From Sphingomonas sp. CROZ-RG-20F-R02-07 (GTDB lineage: Bacteria > Pseudomonadota > Alphaproteobacteria > Sphingomonadales > Sphingomonadaceae): a stretch of DNA of 64,000 bases. Position numbers and translations under genes: made by a program. The DNA lies in NCBI RefSeq assembly GCF_022662335.1, contig NZ_JAKNQJ010000001.1, forward strand, positions 682,001-746,000, read 5' to 3'. Of this stretch, positions 9,918 through 19,875 are shown piece after piece (position 1 is the stretch's first letter; each line of letters opens with the position of its first letter). The notes under the pieces are model-generated. The model worked only from the letters and a program-made list of their open reading frames with translations. It did not search any database and had not been told where the DNA came from.

Positions 9918-10270
9918 ATCGGCGCGAGGCCGTCGCCGTCGATCCGCCGGTAGAAGCAGCTCGCCGCCCCGGTGTGGCAGGCGGGGCCCGCGGGTTCGAC
10001 GATCACCCACAGCGCATCCTGGTCGCAATCGATCCGCATCTCGATCACGCGCATGACATGGCCCGACGTTTCGCCCTTCTTCCAGAGCCGCCCGCGGCTG
10101 CGCGACCAGAAGACCGCCTCGCCGCTCGCACGGGTAGCGGCGAACGCTTCGGCGTTCATGTGCGCCACCATCAGCAGGGCGCCGGCCGCATCCGTCAAAA
10201 CGGCGGTGATGAGCCCGGCCGCGTCATAGCGGGGATCGAGGACGAGGCCGGTGTCGCGCGGATCGGTCAT
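9914..10270 (-). CDS. hisI: phosphoribosyl-AMP cyclohydrolase
   Basis: A protein of 118 residues covering the single-domain HisI family, without a HisE fusion. It opens the purine ring of PR-AMP, the third step of histidine synthesis. Visible marks are [27 protein letters not shown] with the Zn/Mg-site region, DCDQDALW, and the Cys-containing [14 protein letters not shown] near residue 95. ATG 10270 gives the normal family length; the frame stays open to 10324, which would run into the purF promoter region. It is divergent from purF. Confidence 0.95.
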   Translation of the reverse strand: MTDPRDTGLVLDPRYDAAGLITAVLTDAAGALLMVAHMNAEAFAATRASGEAVFWSRSRGRLWKKGETSGHVMRVIEMRIDCDQDALWVIVEPAGPACHTGAASCFYRRIDGDGLAPI

Positions 10271-10317
10271 GCCGCCTCCTAGCAGCCAAGCCGATGTTGC
10301 GTAACCATGACAAGGTA

Positions 10318-10346
10318 GCGACAAACCCGCATCGCCCCCCTATATG
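10318..10346 (+). promoter_or_regulatory. candidate sigma-70-type promoter of purF
   Basis: GCGACA (10318-10323) and TATATG (10341-10346) are separated by 17 bases, about 30 bp before the purF ATG. The match to TTGACA/TATAAT is moderate. Its position supports the short hisI start at 10270 on the opposite strand. Confidence 0.45.
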
Positions 10347-10374
10347 GCGCTCGCACGCTGCGGACGGGTTATCC

Positions 10375-11832
10375 ATGCTGACCACACATCCTTTCGATGA
10401 CGACAAGCTCCGCGAGGAGTGCGGGATATTCGGCGTTTCCGCCACCGAAGGCGCCGCGGCGCTGGTGGCGCTGGGGCTTCACGCGCTGCAGCACCGGGGC
10501 CAGGAGGCCGCGGGCATCACCACCTTCGACGGCGCGCACTTCCACACGCACCGCGCGATGGGGCATGTGGCGGGCAATTTCGACCGCGACGACGTGATCC
10601 GCGCGCTGCCGGGCACGGTCGCTTGCGGCCATGTCCGCTATTCGACCACGGGCGAGACGGCGCTGCGCAACGTGCAACCGCTCTACGCCGACCTTGCCAC
10701 CGGCGGCTTCGCGATCGCGCACAATGGCAACATCTCGAATGCCATGCGGCTGCGGCGCGAACTGGTGCGGCGCGGATCGATCTTTCAGTCGACCAGCGAT
10801 ACCGAGACGATCATCCATCTCGTCGCCACCAGCAACTACCGCACGCTGATGGACCGCTTCATCGACGCGCTGAAGCAGATCGAGGGTGCCTATTCGCTGA
10901 TCGTGATGACGCCCGAAGGCATGATCGCCTGCCGCGATCCGCTCGGCATCCGTCCGCTCGTGATGGGCCGGTTGGACGATGCGGTGATCTTCGCCAGCGA
11001 GACGGTCGCGCTCGACGTGGTCGGCGCGACGTTCGAGCGTTCGGTCGAACCCGGCGAACTCATCATCGTGCAGGGCAGCGAGATCCGCTCGATCCGCCCG
11101 TTCGCGCCGATGGCGCCGCGGCCGTGCATCTTCGAATGGGTCTACTTCTCGCGCCCCGATTCGATCGACAGCGATCGCTCGGTGTACGACGTGCGCAAGG
11201 CGATCGGCGCGCAGCTCGCGATCGAGTCGCCGGTCGAGGCGGACCTCACCATCCCCGTTCCCGATTCGGGCGTGCCCGCAGCGATCGGCTATGCGCAGCA
11301 ATCGGGCATCCCGTTCGAACTCGGCATCATCCGCTCGCATTATGTCGGGCGTACGTTCATCTCGCCCGGCGACAAGGTCCGCCATCTGGGCGTCAAGCTG
11401 AAGCACAATGCCAACCGTGCGCTCATCAAAGGCAAGCGGATCGTGCTGATCGACGATTCGATCGTCCGCGGCACCACCAGCCTGAAGATCGTGCAGATGA
11501 TGCGCGATGCCGGCGCGGCCGAGGTGCATATGCGGATCGCCAGCCCGCCGACGCGGCATAGCTGCTTCTACGGCGTCGACACGCCCGAGCGCGCCAAGCT
11601 GCTGGCGGCCAAACTCGATCTCGGCGGCATGACCGACTTCATCCATGCCGACAGCCTGTCCTTCGTGTCGATCGACGGGCTCTACAAGGCGCTGGGCGAG
11701 GCCAAGCGCGCCGATATCCGCCCGAAATATTGCGATGCCTGCTTCACCGGCGACTATCCGACCACGCTGACGGATCAGGACGAGAGCGCCGATGTCGACC
11801 AGTTCGCGATGCTCGAAGAGCGCGTGATCTGA
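10375..11832 (+). CDS. purF: amidophosphoribosyltransferase
   Basis: The product of 485 residues catalyses the first committed step of purine synthesis, PRPP plus glutamine to phosphoribosylamine. A short propeptide precedes the nucleophile Cys at about residue 15 (EECGIFGV); the N-terminal glutamine amidotransferase domain ends near residue 240. The phosphoribosyltransferase domain follows, with the PRPP loop IVLIDDSIVRGTT near residue 360. Four Cys in the C-terminal half (CIF, CFYG, CDAC) are compatible with the Fe-S type of PurF. It is followed after 16 bp by an SDR gene on the same strand. Confidence 0.96.
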   Translation: MLTTHPFDDDKLREECGIFGVSATEGAAALVALGLHALQHRGQEAAGITTFDGAHFHTHRAMGHVAGNFDRDDVIRALPGTVACGHVRYSTTGETALRNVQPLYADLATGGFAIAHNGNISNAMRLRRELVRRGSIFQSTSDTETIIHLVATSNYRTLMDRFIDALKQIEGAYSLIVMTPEGMIACRDPLGIRPLVMGRLDDAVIFASETVALDVVGATFERSVEPGELIIVQGSEIRSIRPFAPMAPRPCIFEWVYFSRPDSIDSDRSVYDVRKAIGAQLAIESPVEADLTIPVPDSGVPAAIGYAQQSGIPFELGIIRSHYVGRTFISPGDKVRHLGVKLKHNANRALIKGKRIVLIDDSIVRGTTSLKIVQMMRDAGAAEVHMRIASPPTRHSCFYGVDTPERAKLLAAKLDLGGMTDFIHADSLSFVSIDGLYKALGEAKRADIRPKYCDACFTGDYPTTLTDQDESADVDQFAMLEERVI

Positions 11833-11848
11833 ACAAAGGGCAAAGCGC

Positions 11849-12559
11849 ATGACCGAAAATCCTCTCGCCGGCCGCCTCGCGCTCGTCACCGGCGCCAGCC
11901 GCGGCATCGGCGCCGCGACCGCACGCGCGCTGGGCGCGATGGGCGCGCATGTCGTGCTCACCGCGCGCACCGCGGGCGGGCTGGAGGAGGTGGAGGAGGC
12001 GATCCACGCCGCGGGCGGCTCCGCCACGATCGCCCCGCTCGACCTGACCGAGCCCGAGAGCATCGCCCGGCTCGCCACCGCGATCGAGGATCGTTGGCAG
12101 GCGCTGGACGTGCTGGTGCTGAACGCCGCGCAACTCGGCTCGCTATCGGCGGTGCCCGCCATCGATCCCAAGGAAATGGCGCGCGTGCTGACGCTCAACG
12201 TGAGCGCGCAGGCGGCAATGATCGCGGCATTCGACCCACTGCTCCGTCGGTCCACCCTGGCCCGCGTGATCGGCGTGACGTCGAGCGTCGGCCGCAAGCC
12301 GCGCGCGTTTTGGGGCTCATACGGCGCATCCAAGGCGGCGTTCGAGGCGCTGCTGCTCGCTTACGGCGATGAGATGGCCGAAATCAGCGCGATCCGGGTC
12401 GCGCTCGTCGATCCCGGCGCGACGCGCACCGCGATGCGTGCGCGCGCCTATCCGGGCGAGGAGCCGCGTTCGGTCAAGCCGCCCGAAGTGGTGGGCGACC
12501 GGATCGCGGCGCTGGCGATCGAAGGCTATGCCGACGGCCATTTCGAGCGCGTCGGTTAG
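11849..12559 (+). CDS. SDR family NAD(P)-dependent oxidoreductase
   Basis: A protein of 236 residues with the classical short-chain dehydrogenase pattern: TGASRGIG cofactor motif (residues 15-22), LNAA in place of the usual NNAG near residue 91, catalytic Ser in TSSVG near 148, and YGASK (Tyr/Lys) near 161. The substrate is unknown. It is 16 bp downstream of purF with an AAAGGGCAAAG stretch before the ATG. Its last four bases overlap the convergent cyclopropane synthase gene. Confidence 0.88.
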   Translation: MTENPLAGRLALVTGASRGIGAATARALGAMGAHVVLTARTAGGLEEVEEAIHAAGGSATIAPLDLTEPESIARLATAIEDRWQALDVLVLNAAQLGSLSAVPAIDPKEMARVLTLNVSAQAAMIAAFDPLLRRSTLARVIGVTSSVGRKPRAFWGSYGASKAAFEALLLAYGDEMAEISAIRVALVDPGATRTAMRARAYPGEEPRSVKPPEVVGDRIAALAIEGYADGHFERVG

Positions 12560-13770
12560 GCCTTCACCAGCGTGACCTGCGCGACGTCGATCCCGCCGCC
12601 GCGAAAACCGCCCTCGCAATACATCAGGTAATAGCGCCACAGCGCCACGAACCGCGCGTCGAACCGGGCGGGCAGCCGCCCCTGGTCGACGGCCGCATCG
12701 AAGCGCCGACGCCATTCCAGCAGCGTCTCGGCATAATCGAGGCCGAAGCCGTGCCGGTCCGTCCAGGTGAGGCCACGCGCCTCGGCGAGCGCGTGGAAGC
12801 GGCTTTCGGACAGCAGCATGCCACCCGGAAACACATAGCGCTGGATGAAGTCGACCCCGTCCGCATAGGCCGGGAAAACGTCGTCGGCGATCGCGATATA
12901 CTGGATGGCGGCCCGGCCGCCGGGCTTCAGCACGCGCGCGATGGTGTCGAGATAGGCCCCCCAATAGGCCTGCCCCACCGCCTCGACCATCTCGATGCTG
13001 GCCACCGCGTCGTAGATGCCGTCCGCGTCGCGATAGTCGGTGAGGCCGATCGTGACGCCCGGCAGCGCGAGCGCCTCGACCTGCGCCTTCTGCTCGGTCG
13101 AGAGCGTCAGCCCGTGGACGTGGCGGCCGCTCTGCGACGCCAGCGCCGCGAACGAACCCCAGCCGCAGCCGATCTCGAGGATCCGTTCGCCAGCGCGCGT
13201 GGCGGTGCGATCGAGGATCGCCTGGAGCTTGCGGCGCTGCGCGGCCTCGAGCGTCTCGCCGGGCGCGAAGAGCGCGCTTGAATAAGTGAGGCTCGGATCC
13301 AGCCATTCGCGGTAGAAATCATTGCCGAGGTCGTAATGCGCGGCGATGTTGCGCCGCGCGCCGCGGCGATGGTTGCGGCGCAGATGGTGCCAGCCGCGCG
13401 CCGCCAGCCGGACGAACCCGCCCGCACGCGCCGCGCCGCCCAGCGACACGCGGTTGCGCATGAACAGGTCGAACAGCGGCACCGGATCGGGGCTCGACCA
13501 GTCGCCCGCCGCCCAGCCCTCGTACCAGCCGACCGATCCGCCGCTCGCCAGCCGGACGAGCGCGCGCCAGCGATGGACGTGCACCACCGGGATCGGCCCC
13601 GCGCGGCGCCCGCCCAGCAGCCGCTGCGTGCCGTCGGGCAGGCTCGCCTCGATCCCGCCTTCGGCCAGCCCGGCGTCGATCCGGTCGAGCAACCGGTGGA
13701 AGACGGGCGCCACCGCGCGCGCGACGGCACTGCCCCGGTCATCCGGCGTGATGGTGGAAGGCGCGTTCAT
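12556..13770 (-). CDS. cfa: cyclopropane-fatty-acyl-phospholipid synthase
   Basis: The product of 404 residues adds a methylene bridge from S-adenosylmethionine to unsaturated phospholipid acyl chains at the inner membrane. The SAM motif EIGCGWGSF is near residue 195, NIAAHYDLGNDFY near 140 is a family signature, and YFCEGG-like YCEGGF near the C-terminus also fits. Length and motifs match the Cfa/CMAS family. It precedes no other leftward gene closely; photolyase ends 41 bp upstream of its start, so the two may share a transcript. Confidence 0.93.
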   Translation of the reverse strand: MNAPSTITPDDRGSAVARAVAPVFHRLLDRIDAGLAEGGIEASLPDGTQRLLGGRRAGPIPVVHVHRWRALVRLASGGSVGWYEGWAAGDWSSPDPVPLFDLFMRNRVSLGGAARAGGFVRLAARGWHHLRRNHRRGARRNIAAHYDLGNDFYREWLDPSLTYSSALFAPGETLEAAQRRKLQAILDRTATRAGERILEIGCGWGSFAALASQSGRHVHGLTLSTEQKAQVEALALPGVTIGLTDYRDADGIYDAVASIEMVEAVGQAYWGAYLDTIARVLKPGGRAAIQYIAIADDVFPAYADGVDFIQRYVFPGGMLLSESRFHALAEARGLTWTDRHGFGLDYAETLLEWRRRFDAAVDQGRLPARFDARFVALWRYYLMYCEGGFRGGGIDVAQVTLVKA

Positions 13771-13811
13771 CGCGGGCGCTCATGCAACAGAGCCCGGCGG
13801 TAGGAAAGTGG

Positions 13812-15176
13812 CTAACGCACCGCGCGGCCCGCCTCCAGCGCGCGCTCGCGGCCTTCGCGGTGGCCGATGATCTTGGCCGGATAGGCGGGCGGCCGGCATC
13901 CGGCGGCATCGGGATCGTGGATCGCGTCGCCGCGCACCGCCTTCAGCTCGGGCAACCATTCGCGGACATAGTCGCCCGCATCGAATTTCTCCGACTGGAC
14001 CAGCGGCGCCATGATCCGCCCGAACATGTTGGAGTCGACGCCGGTGCCCGCGACCCATTGCCAGTTGACGCTGTTGTTGCCGTAGTCGGCGTCGATCAGG
14101 CAATCCCAGAACCAGCGTTCGCCCTCGCGCCAGTCGATCAGCAGATGCTTCACCAGGAAGCTCGCGGTAATCATCCGCACCCGGTTGTGCATCCAGCCGG
14201 TGGCCCAGAGCTGGCGCATCCCGGCATCGACGATCGGATAGCCGGTTCGCCCCCGCTGCCACGCCTTCAGATCGGCCTTGGCGGCCGCGTCGTCGCGCCA
14301 GGGCAGCCGATCGAATTTGGGCCGGCCGTTCGCGTCCGCATAATCGGGCATCGCCATCACCACGCCGTCGGTGAAGTCGCGCCATGCCAGTTCCTTGCGG
14401 AACGTCGCCGCGCCTTGGCTGCGGCTGTCGATCGCATGCCACACGGTGCGCGGGCTCACCTCGCCGAAATGGAGATGCGGCGAGAGGCGCGACGTGCCTT
14501 CCTCGGCCGGCATGTTGCGCGCCTCGTCATACGCGTCGATCCGCCCGGCGAGATCGCGGAGCGCCGCATCCGCCGCGGCCTCGCCCGCGGTCCATTCGGC
14601 AAAGCCCTTCGCCCAATCGGGCCTGGTCGGCAGCAGCCGCCATGACGTCAGCCGCTCGCTCGTCGGCCAATGTTTCGGGCCCGGAACATGGTCGGGCGCG
14701 GGCAGCGGCGCATCGGGCGGCATGTGCGTGGAGAGCGCCTTCCAGAAGGAGGAATAGATCTTGAACGGCGCCCCCGATCCGGTGACGATATCCTCGATCC
14801 GCGTAAGATGATTGCCGTCATGGCGGATCAACGCGTCGCCCAGCGCATCCTCGGCCTTGCGCCACCAGGGCTCGTAATGGCGGATGGCGTGGATGCGGGT
14901 GGCTCCCGTCTCGGCCATCAACGCGCGCAGCGTCTCGGCCGCATCGCCGCGCCGCAGGATCAGCTTCGCGCCTTTGTCCTCGAATGCTCCGGCAAGAGCC
15001 TCCAGCGCGTGATGGAGATACCAGCGTTGCGCCCCGCCCATACGCCACGCGCCCGGTGCCGCATCGTCGAGGATAAAGACCGGGATCACCGGCCCGTCAT
15101 GAATTGCGGCGGCGAGGGCAGGCTGATCGTGAAGGCGCAGATCCTGGCGGAGCCAGAGCAGGGACGGTTCGGTCAT
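13812..15176 (-). CDS. phrB: deoxyribodipyrimidine photolyase
   Basis: The product of 454 residues repairs UV-induced cyclobutane pyrimidine dimers with light and FADH. The N-terminal DNA-photolyase domain (LLWLRQDLRLHDQPAL) binds an antenna chromophore; the C-terminal FAD domain begins near residue 200 and contains ELAWRDF, TGYPIVDAGMRQLWATG, and the NSVNWQWVAGTG block near 370. Overall features are those of class I CPD photolyases. I chose ATG 15176 because the upstream extension (to 15203) is Gly/Ser-rich and has no family counterpart. Confidence 0.94.
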   Translation of the reverse strand: MTEPSLLWLRQDLRLHDQPALAAAIHDGPVIPVFILDDAAPGAWRMGGAQRWYLHHALEALAGAFEDKGAKLILRRGDAAETLRALMAETGATRIHAIRHYEPWWRKAEDALGDALIRHDGNHLTRIEDIVTGSGAPFKIYSSFWKALSTHMPPDAPLPAPDHVPGPKHWPTSERLTSWRLLPTRPDWAKGFAEWTAGEAAADAALRDLAGRIDAYDEARNMPAEEGTSRLSPHLHFGEVSPRTVWHAIDSRSQGAATFRKELAWRDFTDGVVMAMPDYADANGRPKFDRLPWRDDAAAKADLKAWQRGRTGYPIVDAGMRQLWATGWMHNRVRMITASFLVKHLLIDWREGERWFWDCLIDADYGNNSVNWQWVAGTGVDSNMFGRIMAPLVQSEKFDAGDYVREWLPELKAVRGDAIHDPDAAGCRPPAYPAKIIGHREGRERALEAGRAVR

Positions 15177-15219
15177 CCCGCCACTACCCCCGCCCCGGCT
15201 CACTTGTTCCGGCGGCGGA

Positions 15220-16119
15220 TTACAGGCCGAACGCCTCGCCGAGCGTCAGGATCGCGGTGACATGGCGGCGGGCGATCGCGAGCGCGTCGTCGCCGTAACC
15301 GCCGCCGACGGTGCTCGCGAGCGGAATGCGCCGCGCGCGCGCAAGCCCCGCGACCAGCCGTTCGCGGCGGACGAGCCCGTCGAGCGAGAGCGACAGGCGC
15401 CCGAGCCGGTCCTCGGCGAAGGGATCGACGCCTGCCTGATAGAGGATCAGATCGGGCCGCATTGCGTCGACCATCGGCGTGAGCGTCGCCGCCAGGGCTG
15501 CCAGATAGGCCTCGTCGCCGATCCCGTCCGCCAGCGGCACGTCGCAGGTCGAGCGCGCCTTCCGCGCAGGGAAATTCTTTTCGGCATGGATGGAATAGGT
15601 CGCGATACCCGGCCGACCGGCGAGCAGCGCCGCGGTGCCGTCGCCCTGATGCACGTCGCAATCCACCACCAGCACGCTGGCGGCGTCGCCTTCCTCCACC
15701 AGCCGCACCGCCGCGATCGCCAGATCGTTGAAGACGCAATAGCCCGCCCCCGTATCCGCCAGCGCGTGATGGCTGCCGCCCGCGCTGTTCGCGGCGAAAC
15801 CGTGTTCGAGCGCGAGCCGCGCCGCCGCCCAGGTGCCGCCGGGCACCGCCCGCGCGCGCTCGGCCACCGCCGCCGTCACCGCAAAGCCGATCCGCCGTTC
15901 CTTGTCGGGTGGCACGATGGCGGACAGGACCTGCGCGACATAATCGGGATCGTGCACCGCCTCCAGCCAGCGCTGCGGCATCGGCGCGGGCACCGTCCAC
16001 GCGATCCGATCGCCCTCGCCCAGCAGCAGATCGCGGATCAGCCCGTTCTTGCTCCATTTGTAGGTGCTGCGCGGCGGAGCCGGCGAGACATAGGCGGGAT
16101 GGTGGACGACGGGGATCAC
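15220..16119 (-). CDS. histone deacetylase-like amidohydrolase
   Basis: A protein of 299 residues of the arginase/deacetylase superfamily. Active-site marks are HHAL near residue 118 (the paired His of the charge relay), GYCVFND near 130, and the zinc-site DCDVHQGDGT near 153, with the third ligand Asp in YQAGVDPF near 230. Bacterial members remove acetyl or propionyl groups from small amines or protein lysines; the substrate here is unknown. It is 43 bp upstream of the photolyase start and may be cotranscribed with it and cfa. The next gene rightward is divergent. Confidence 0.9.
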   Translation of the reverse strand: MIPVVHHPAYVSPAPPRSTYKWSKNGLIRDLLLGEGDRIAWTVPAPMPQRWLEAVHDPDYVAQVLSAIVPPDKERRIGFAVTAAVAERARAVPGGTWAAARLALEHGFAANSAGGSHHALADTGAGYCVFNDLAIAAVRLVEEGDAASVLVVDCDVHQGDGTAALLAGRPGIATYSIHAEKNFPARKARSTCDVPLADGIGDEAYLAALAATLTPMVDAMRPDLILYQAGVDPFAEDRLGRLSLSLDGLVRRERLVAGLARARRIPLASTVGGGYGDDALAIARRHVTAILTLGEAFGL

Positions 16120-16187
16120 GTCGGACTAGGTAGGCGTTCGACGCCCGAACCCAATGGGCCAACCCGTTGGATGAACTGGAGAGCCCG

Positions 16188-17165
16188 ATGAACGCCACGC
16201 CTTACGTCCGCCCCGATGTCGCGGGGTTCCTGGCCTATCTGAACGCCGTGCCCGGGCCCAAGATGCACGAGATGGACGCACCCTCGGCCCGCGCGGTGTA
16301 CACGGCGATGAAGGACGTGGCGGATCTGCCGCTCGGGGAACTCGCCACCATCGTCGATCTCACGATCCCGGGAAGCGCTGGCGCCATCCCGGCCCGGCTG
16401 TTCGACGTGGCGGCGTCGCGCGCGCCGGGGCCGGTGATGCTGTTCTTCCACGGCGGCGGTTTCGTGATCGGCAATATTGAGACCCATGCCAGCCTGTGCG
16501 CGGCGATCTCGCGCGCGCTCGACATTCCCGTCGTGTCGGTCGAATATCGGCTCGCGCCCGAAGATCCCTGGCCTGCCGCGCCCGAGGATTGCGAGGCGGC
16601 AACGCGCTGGGTGGCGGGCGCACCGGCCGAGCTGGGGCGTGGCGTCACCGGCCTCGTGCTCTGCGGCGACAGCGCGGGTGGCGCGCTGGCGATCACCACG
16701 GCGATGGCGCTGCGCGACGAGCCCGCCGCCCTGCCCGTGCTGGTTCAGGCGCTACTCTATCCGGCGGCCGACGCGACGAAGGAATATCCCTCCTACGCGC
16801 AGTTCGCCGAGGGCCATCTGCTGACGCGCGAAGGCATGGAATGGTTCATGGCCGCCTATCGCCCCGACGTCACGCACCCGCGCGCTTCGCCCTTGGCGGG
16901 TGATCTGTCCGGCCTGCCCGCCGCGGTGGTGATGACCGCGAGCCTCGATCCGATCCGCGACCAGGGCCGCGCCTATGCCGCCGCGCTGATCCAGGCGGGC
17001 GTGCCGACGGTGTTTCGCGAGGCGGTGGGCAATGTCCATGGCTTCGCCAATCTGCGTCAGGCGGTGCCGTCGAGCGTGGGCGATACCACCGCGTTCCTCA
17101 CCGCGCTAAAGGCGGTGATCGTGGAGACCGAGGGCGATCGCACGATGCGCCAGGCGGCGGGCTGA
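16188..17165 (+). CDS. alpha/beta hydrolase, hormone-sensitive lipase family
   Basis: A product of about 325 residues with the HSL-type oxyanion motif [10 protein letters not shown] near residue 85, nucleophile GDSAGG near 158, and probable triad Asp in SLDPIRDQG near 250 and His in VHGF near 280. It should hydrolyse short acyl esters. ATG 16188 is preferred because GGAG lies seven bases before it; an in-frame ATG at 16167 lacks a good ribosome site. The gene for RppH follows 22 bp downstream. Confidence 0.9.
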   Translation: MNATPYVRPDVAGFLAYLNAVPGPKMHEMDAPSARAVYTAMKDVADLPLGELATIVDLTIPGSAGAIPARLFDVAASRAPGPVMLFFHGGGFVIGNIETHASLCAAISRALDIPVVSVEYRLAPEDPWPAAPEDCEAATRWVAGAPAELGRGVTGLVLCGDSAGGALAITTAMALRDEPAALPVLVQALLYPAADATKEYPSYAQFAEGHLLTREGMEWFMAAYRPDVTHPRASPLAGDLSGLPAAVVMTASLDPIRDQGRAYAAALIQAGVPTVFREAVGNVHGFANLRQAVPSSVGDTTAFLTALKAVIVETEGDRTMRQAAG

Positions 17166-17187
17166 CGGCATTGCACGGAGTGAGAGA

Positions 17188-17685
17188 ATGACGATCGATC
17201 CGACCAGCCTTCCCTATCGCCCCTGCGCGGGCGTCATGCTGCTGAACCGCGAGGGCCAGGTGTTCGTCGGGCAACGCTGCGACTCGACGCTGGAGGCGTG
17301 GCAGATGCCGCAGGGCGGGATCGATCCCGGCGAGGATCCGCTCGACACCGCGATCCGCGAACTGGGCGAGGAGACCGGCATCGCGCCCGACCGGATCGAG
17401 CTGATCGCCCAGGCGCCCGGCGAGTTCACCTATGACCTGCCCCCCGAACTCGTCGGCAAGGTGTGGAAGGGCAAGTGGCGCGGCCAGCGTCAGCGCTGGT
17501 TCCTCTTCCGCTTCAACGGCACCGACAGCGACGTGAACATCGCGACCAAGCATCCCGAATTCCGCGCCTGGCGGTGGATCGACCCGGCGGAGTTGCCCAT
17601 GCTCATCGTGCCGTTCAAGCGCGCGCTCTACGAGGACGTGCTCGCCGCTTTCGCACCACATCTCACCGCATCGCCGCATCGCTGA
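17188..17685 (+). CDS. rppH: RNA pyrophosphohydrolase
   Basis: A protein of 165 residues with a complete Nudix box starting GGIDPGEDP and ending GEETGI (residues 46-68). The N-terminus [11 protein letters not shown] and the later [19 protein letters not shown] block are specific for the RppH/NudH subfamily. It removes pyrophosphate from 5' triphosphorylated RNA, opening transcripts to 5'-end-dependent decay. It follows the esterase gene closely and a short GGAGTGAGAG ribosome site precedes its ATG. Confidence 0.93.
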   Translation: MTIDPTSLPYRPCAGVMLLNREGQVFVGQRCDSTLEAWQMPQGGIDPGEDPLDTAIRELGEETGIAPDRIELIAQAPGEFTYDLPPELVGKVWKGKWRGQRQRWFLFRFNGTDSDVNIATKHPEFRAWRWIDPAELPMLIVPFKRALYEDVLAAFAPHLTASPHR

Positions 17686-17725
17686 CCGGTTTGCACGCCA
17701 CGATGCCGACGTTAGACAGGCTGGC

Positions 17726-18637
17726 GTGACTCGTATGTTCGCCGCCCTGCTCATCCTGCCCGTCGCGATGGCGAACGCACCCGCGTCGGATCCGGCGAAC
17801 GTACCGATCCCCGAGACGATCCGGGCGATGCTCGATGCGGCGCTGGCCAGCGGGAACGAGAGCGACATCGCGACGATCGTCAAATATGCGCGCGCCGCCG
17901 ATCCGCTGAGCGGCGATGCGGTGCTGGCGGTCGCCGATGCCTGGCGCCACGCGCGCGACGACCAGCGCACCGAGCATATCCGCCAGGCCAATTTCCTCGA
18001 TCTCTGGTCGGGCAAGGCCGAACTGGGCGGATTCCTGACGACGGGCAGCAGCGAGACCGAGGGCGTGACCGGCGCCGTCTCCGCCACGCGCGAGGGCATT
18101 CGCTGGCGCCAGAAATTCCATGGCCAGATCGATTATCAGGAAAGCCTGGGCGTCACGACGCGGCGCCATTTCCTCGCCAGCTACGAGCCCAACTACAAGA
18201 TCGACGACCGCGCCTATGTCTATGGCGCGACGCAATATGAAAGCGACCGGACGCTGGGTTTCCTCGATCGCTATTCGGCGTCGGTGGGCCTTGGCTACAG
18301 CGCGATCAAGCGGCCGGGCATGGCGCTCGATCTCGAACTCGGGCCGGCGTTTCGCGATACGAGCTTCACCGACCAGACCGAACAGGCGAGCCCCGCCGCG
18401 CGCGGCACGCTGAACTTCAAATGGCAGTTGACGCCGGGGCTGACCTTCACCCAGGCCGCGTCCGCCTATCTCCAGCGCTATGACAGTTCGCTCGGCGGCA
18501 CCAGCGCGGTCAGCGCAAAGCTGATCGGCCCCCTGTCGGCGCAGCTGTCGTACAACATTCAGTATGAAAGCGAGCCGCCGATCGGATCGGTGCGCACCAA
18601 CACCACCAGCCGCGCCGGTCTGGTCTACACCTTCTAG
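17726..18637 (+). CDS. DUF481-family outer membrane protein
   Basis: A protein of 303 residues with an N-terminal signal sequence (MFAALLILPVAMANA), a helical segment of about 85 residues, then a beta-rich C-terminal half of alternating aromatic strands ending in VYTF, the terminal Phe typical of outer membrane barrels. The strand pattern (GKAELGGFLTTGSSETEG, YEPNYKIDDRAYVYG) matches DUF481/YdiY-type proteins. Function is unknown. GTG 17726 has an AGG eight bases before it; ATG 17735 would give the signal peptide directly and is equally possible. Confidence 0.75.
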   Translation: MTRMFAALLILPVAMANAPASDPANVPIPETIRAMLDAALASGNESDIATIVKYARAADPLSGDAVLAVADAWRHARDDQRTEHIRQANFLDLWSGKAELGGFLTTGSSETEGVTGAVSATREGIRWRQKFHGQIDYQESLGVTTRRHFLASYEPNYKIDDRAYVYGATQYESDRTLGFLDRYSASVGLGYSAIKRPGMALDLELGPAFRDTSFTDQTEQASPAARGTLNFKWQLTPGLTFTQAASAYLQRYDSSLGGTSAVSAKLIGPLSAQLSYNIQYESEPPIGSVRTNTTSRAGLVYTF

Positions 18638-18675
18638 CCGTTCACCTCCATCCGCCGATGCTCTAGGGTCGAGGG

Positions 18676-19875
18676 ATGACGCTCACTCACGCCCACGCGC
18701 TCGACCATGCCCGTGCCGCCCCGATGCTCGCGCAGGTGGAGGCCTGGGCGGCGATCAACAGCGGCACGCGCAATCTGGCGGGGCTGGCGACGATGGTGGG
18801 TGTGCTGGCGGATGCGTTCGCCGTCCTGCCGGGCGATCTCGCGCTGGTCGATCCCGCTGCGGCCGAACAGGTGGGCGCCGATGGTACGGTCGCGGCGATC
18901 GATCATGGGAGGCACCTGCATCTGGTCGTCCGCCCGCAGGCACCGGTGCAAGTGCTGCTGACCGGGCATATGGACACGGTGTATCCCGCGGATCACCCTT
19001 TCCAGTCACTCGCCTACACGCCCGAGGGCCATCTGAACGGCCCGGGGGTCGCGGACATGAAGGGCGGCCTCGCGGTGATGCTCGCCGCGCTGTGGGCGCT
19101 GGAGACCAGCCCGCTCGCCGAGCGGATCGGCTATGCGGTGGTGATCGGATCGGACGAGGAGACGGGCTCCTTCGCCTCGGCGGGGCTGATCGCCAAGGCC
19201 GCCCGCGGCAAGATGGCGGCGCTCACCTACGAACCCGCGCTTGCCGACGGAACGCTGGCGGGCGCACGCGGCGGCACGGGCAATTTCTCGATCGTGGTGC
19301 GCGGGCGCAGCGCGCATGCCGGCCGCAACCCGGAGGAGGGCCGCAACGCGATCGTCGCGGCCGCCGATCTCGCGGTGCGGCTCGCCGCGGCCACGTCGCC
19401 CGGCCTGTCCGTCAACCCGGCGCGGATCGAGGGCGGCGGCCCCAACAATGTCGTGCCCGATCTGGCGGTGCTGCGCATCAATTTCCGGCCCGCCGATCAT
19501 GCCGCGATCGTGCGTGCGCAGGCGCATCTGGATGCCGCCACCGCCGCGGTCGCCGCGGCGCACGGCGTAGACATACGCGTCCATGGCAGCTTCAACCGAC
19601 CACCCAAGCCAATCGACGCGGGCGCCGCGCGGCTGTTCGCGCTGGTGCGCGAAAGCGGCGCCGAGCTGGGCCTCGCCATCGCCTGGCGTGACACCGGCGG
19701 GGTGTGCGACGGCAATCTGATCGCCGCGGCGGGCGTGCCGGTGGTCGACACGATGGGCGTGCGCGGCGGCGCGATCCACTCGCCGGACGAGTATCTGATC
19801 CCGGAAAGCCTTGCCGAGCGTGCCGCGCTGTCGACCCGCATTCTCCTCCACATCGCCGAAAGGGGCCGGGTTTGA
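18676..19875 (+). CDS. M20/M28-type metallohydrolase (carboxypeptidase G2-like)
   Basis: A product of 399 residues of the zinc-dependent M20 peptidase family. Metal and catalytic marks are GHMDTV near residue 97, DMKGG near 121, DEETGS near 156, and the dimerisation-domain sequence GRSAHAGRNPEEGRNA near 213. The next two genes overlap it and encode AstA and AstB, so in this operon it may remove the succinyl or another acyl group from an amino acid, or supply substrate to the pathway. That role is inferred from context only. Confidence 0.85.
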   Translation: MTLTHAHALDHARAAPMLAQVEAWAAINSGTRNLAGLATMVGVLADAFAVLPGDLALVDPAAAEQVGADGTVAAIDHGRHLHLVVRPQAPVQVLLTGHMDTVYPADHPFQSLAYTPEGHLNGPGVADMKGGLAVMLAALWALETSPLAERIGYAVVIGSDEETGSFASAGLIAKAARGKMAALTYEPALADGTLAGARGGTGNFSIVVRGRSAHAGRNPEEGRNAIVAAADLAVRLAAATSPGLSVNPARIEGGGPNNVVPDLAVLRINFRPADHAAIVRAQAHLDAATAAVAAAHGVDIRVHGSFNRPPKPIDAGAARLFALVRESGAELGLAIAWRDTGGVCDGNLIAAAGVPVVDTMGVRGGAIHSPDEYLIPESLAERAALSTRILLHIAERGRV

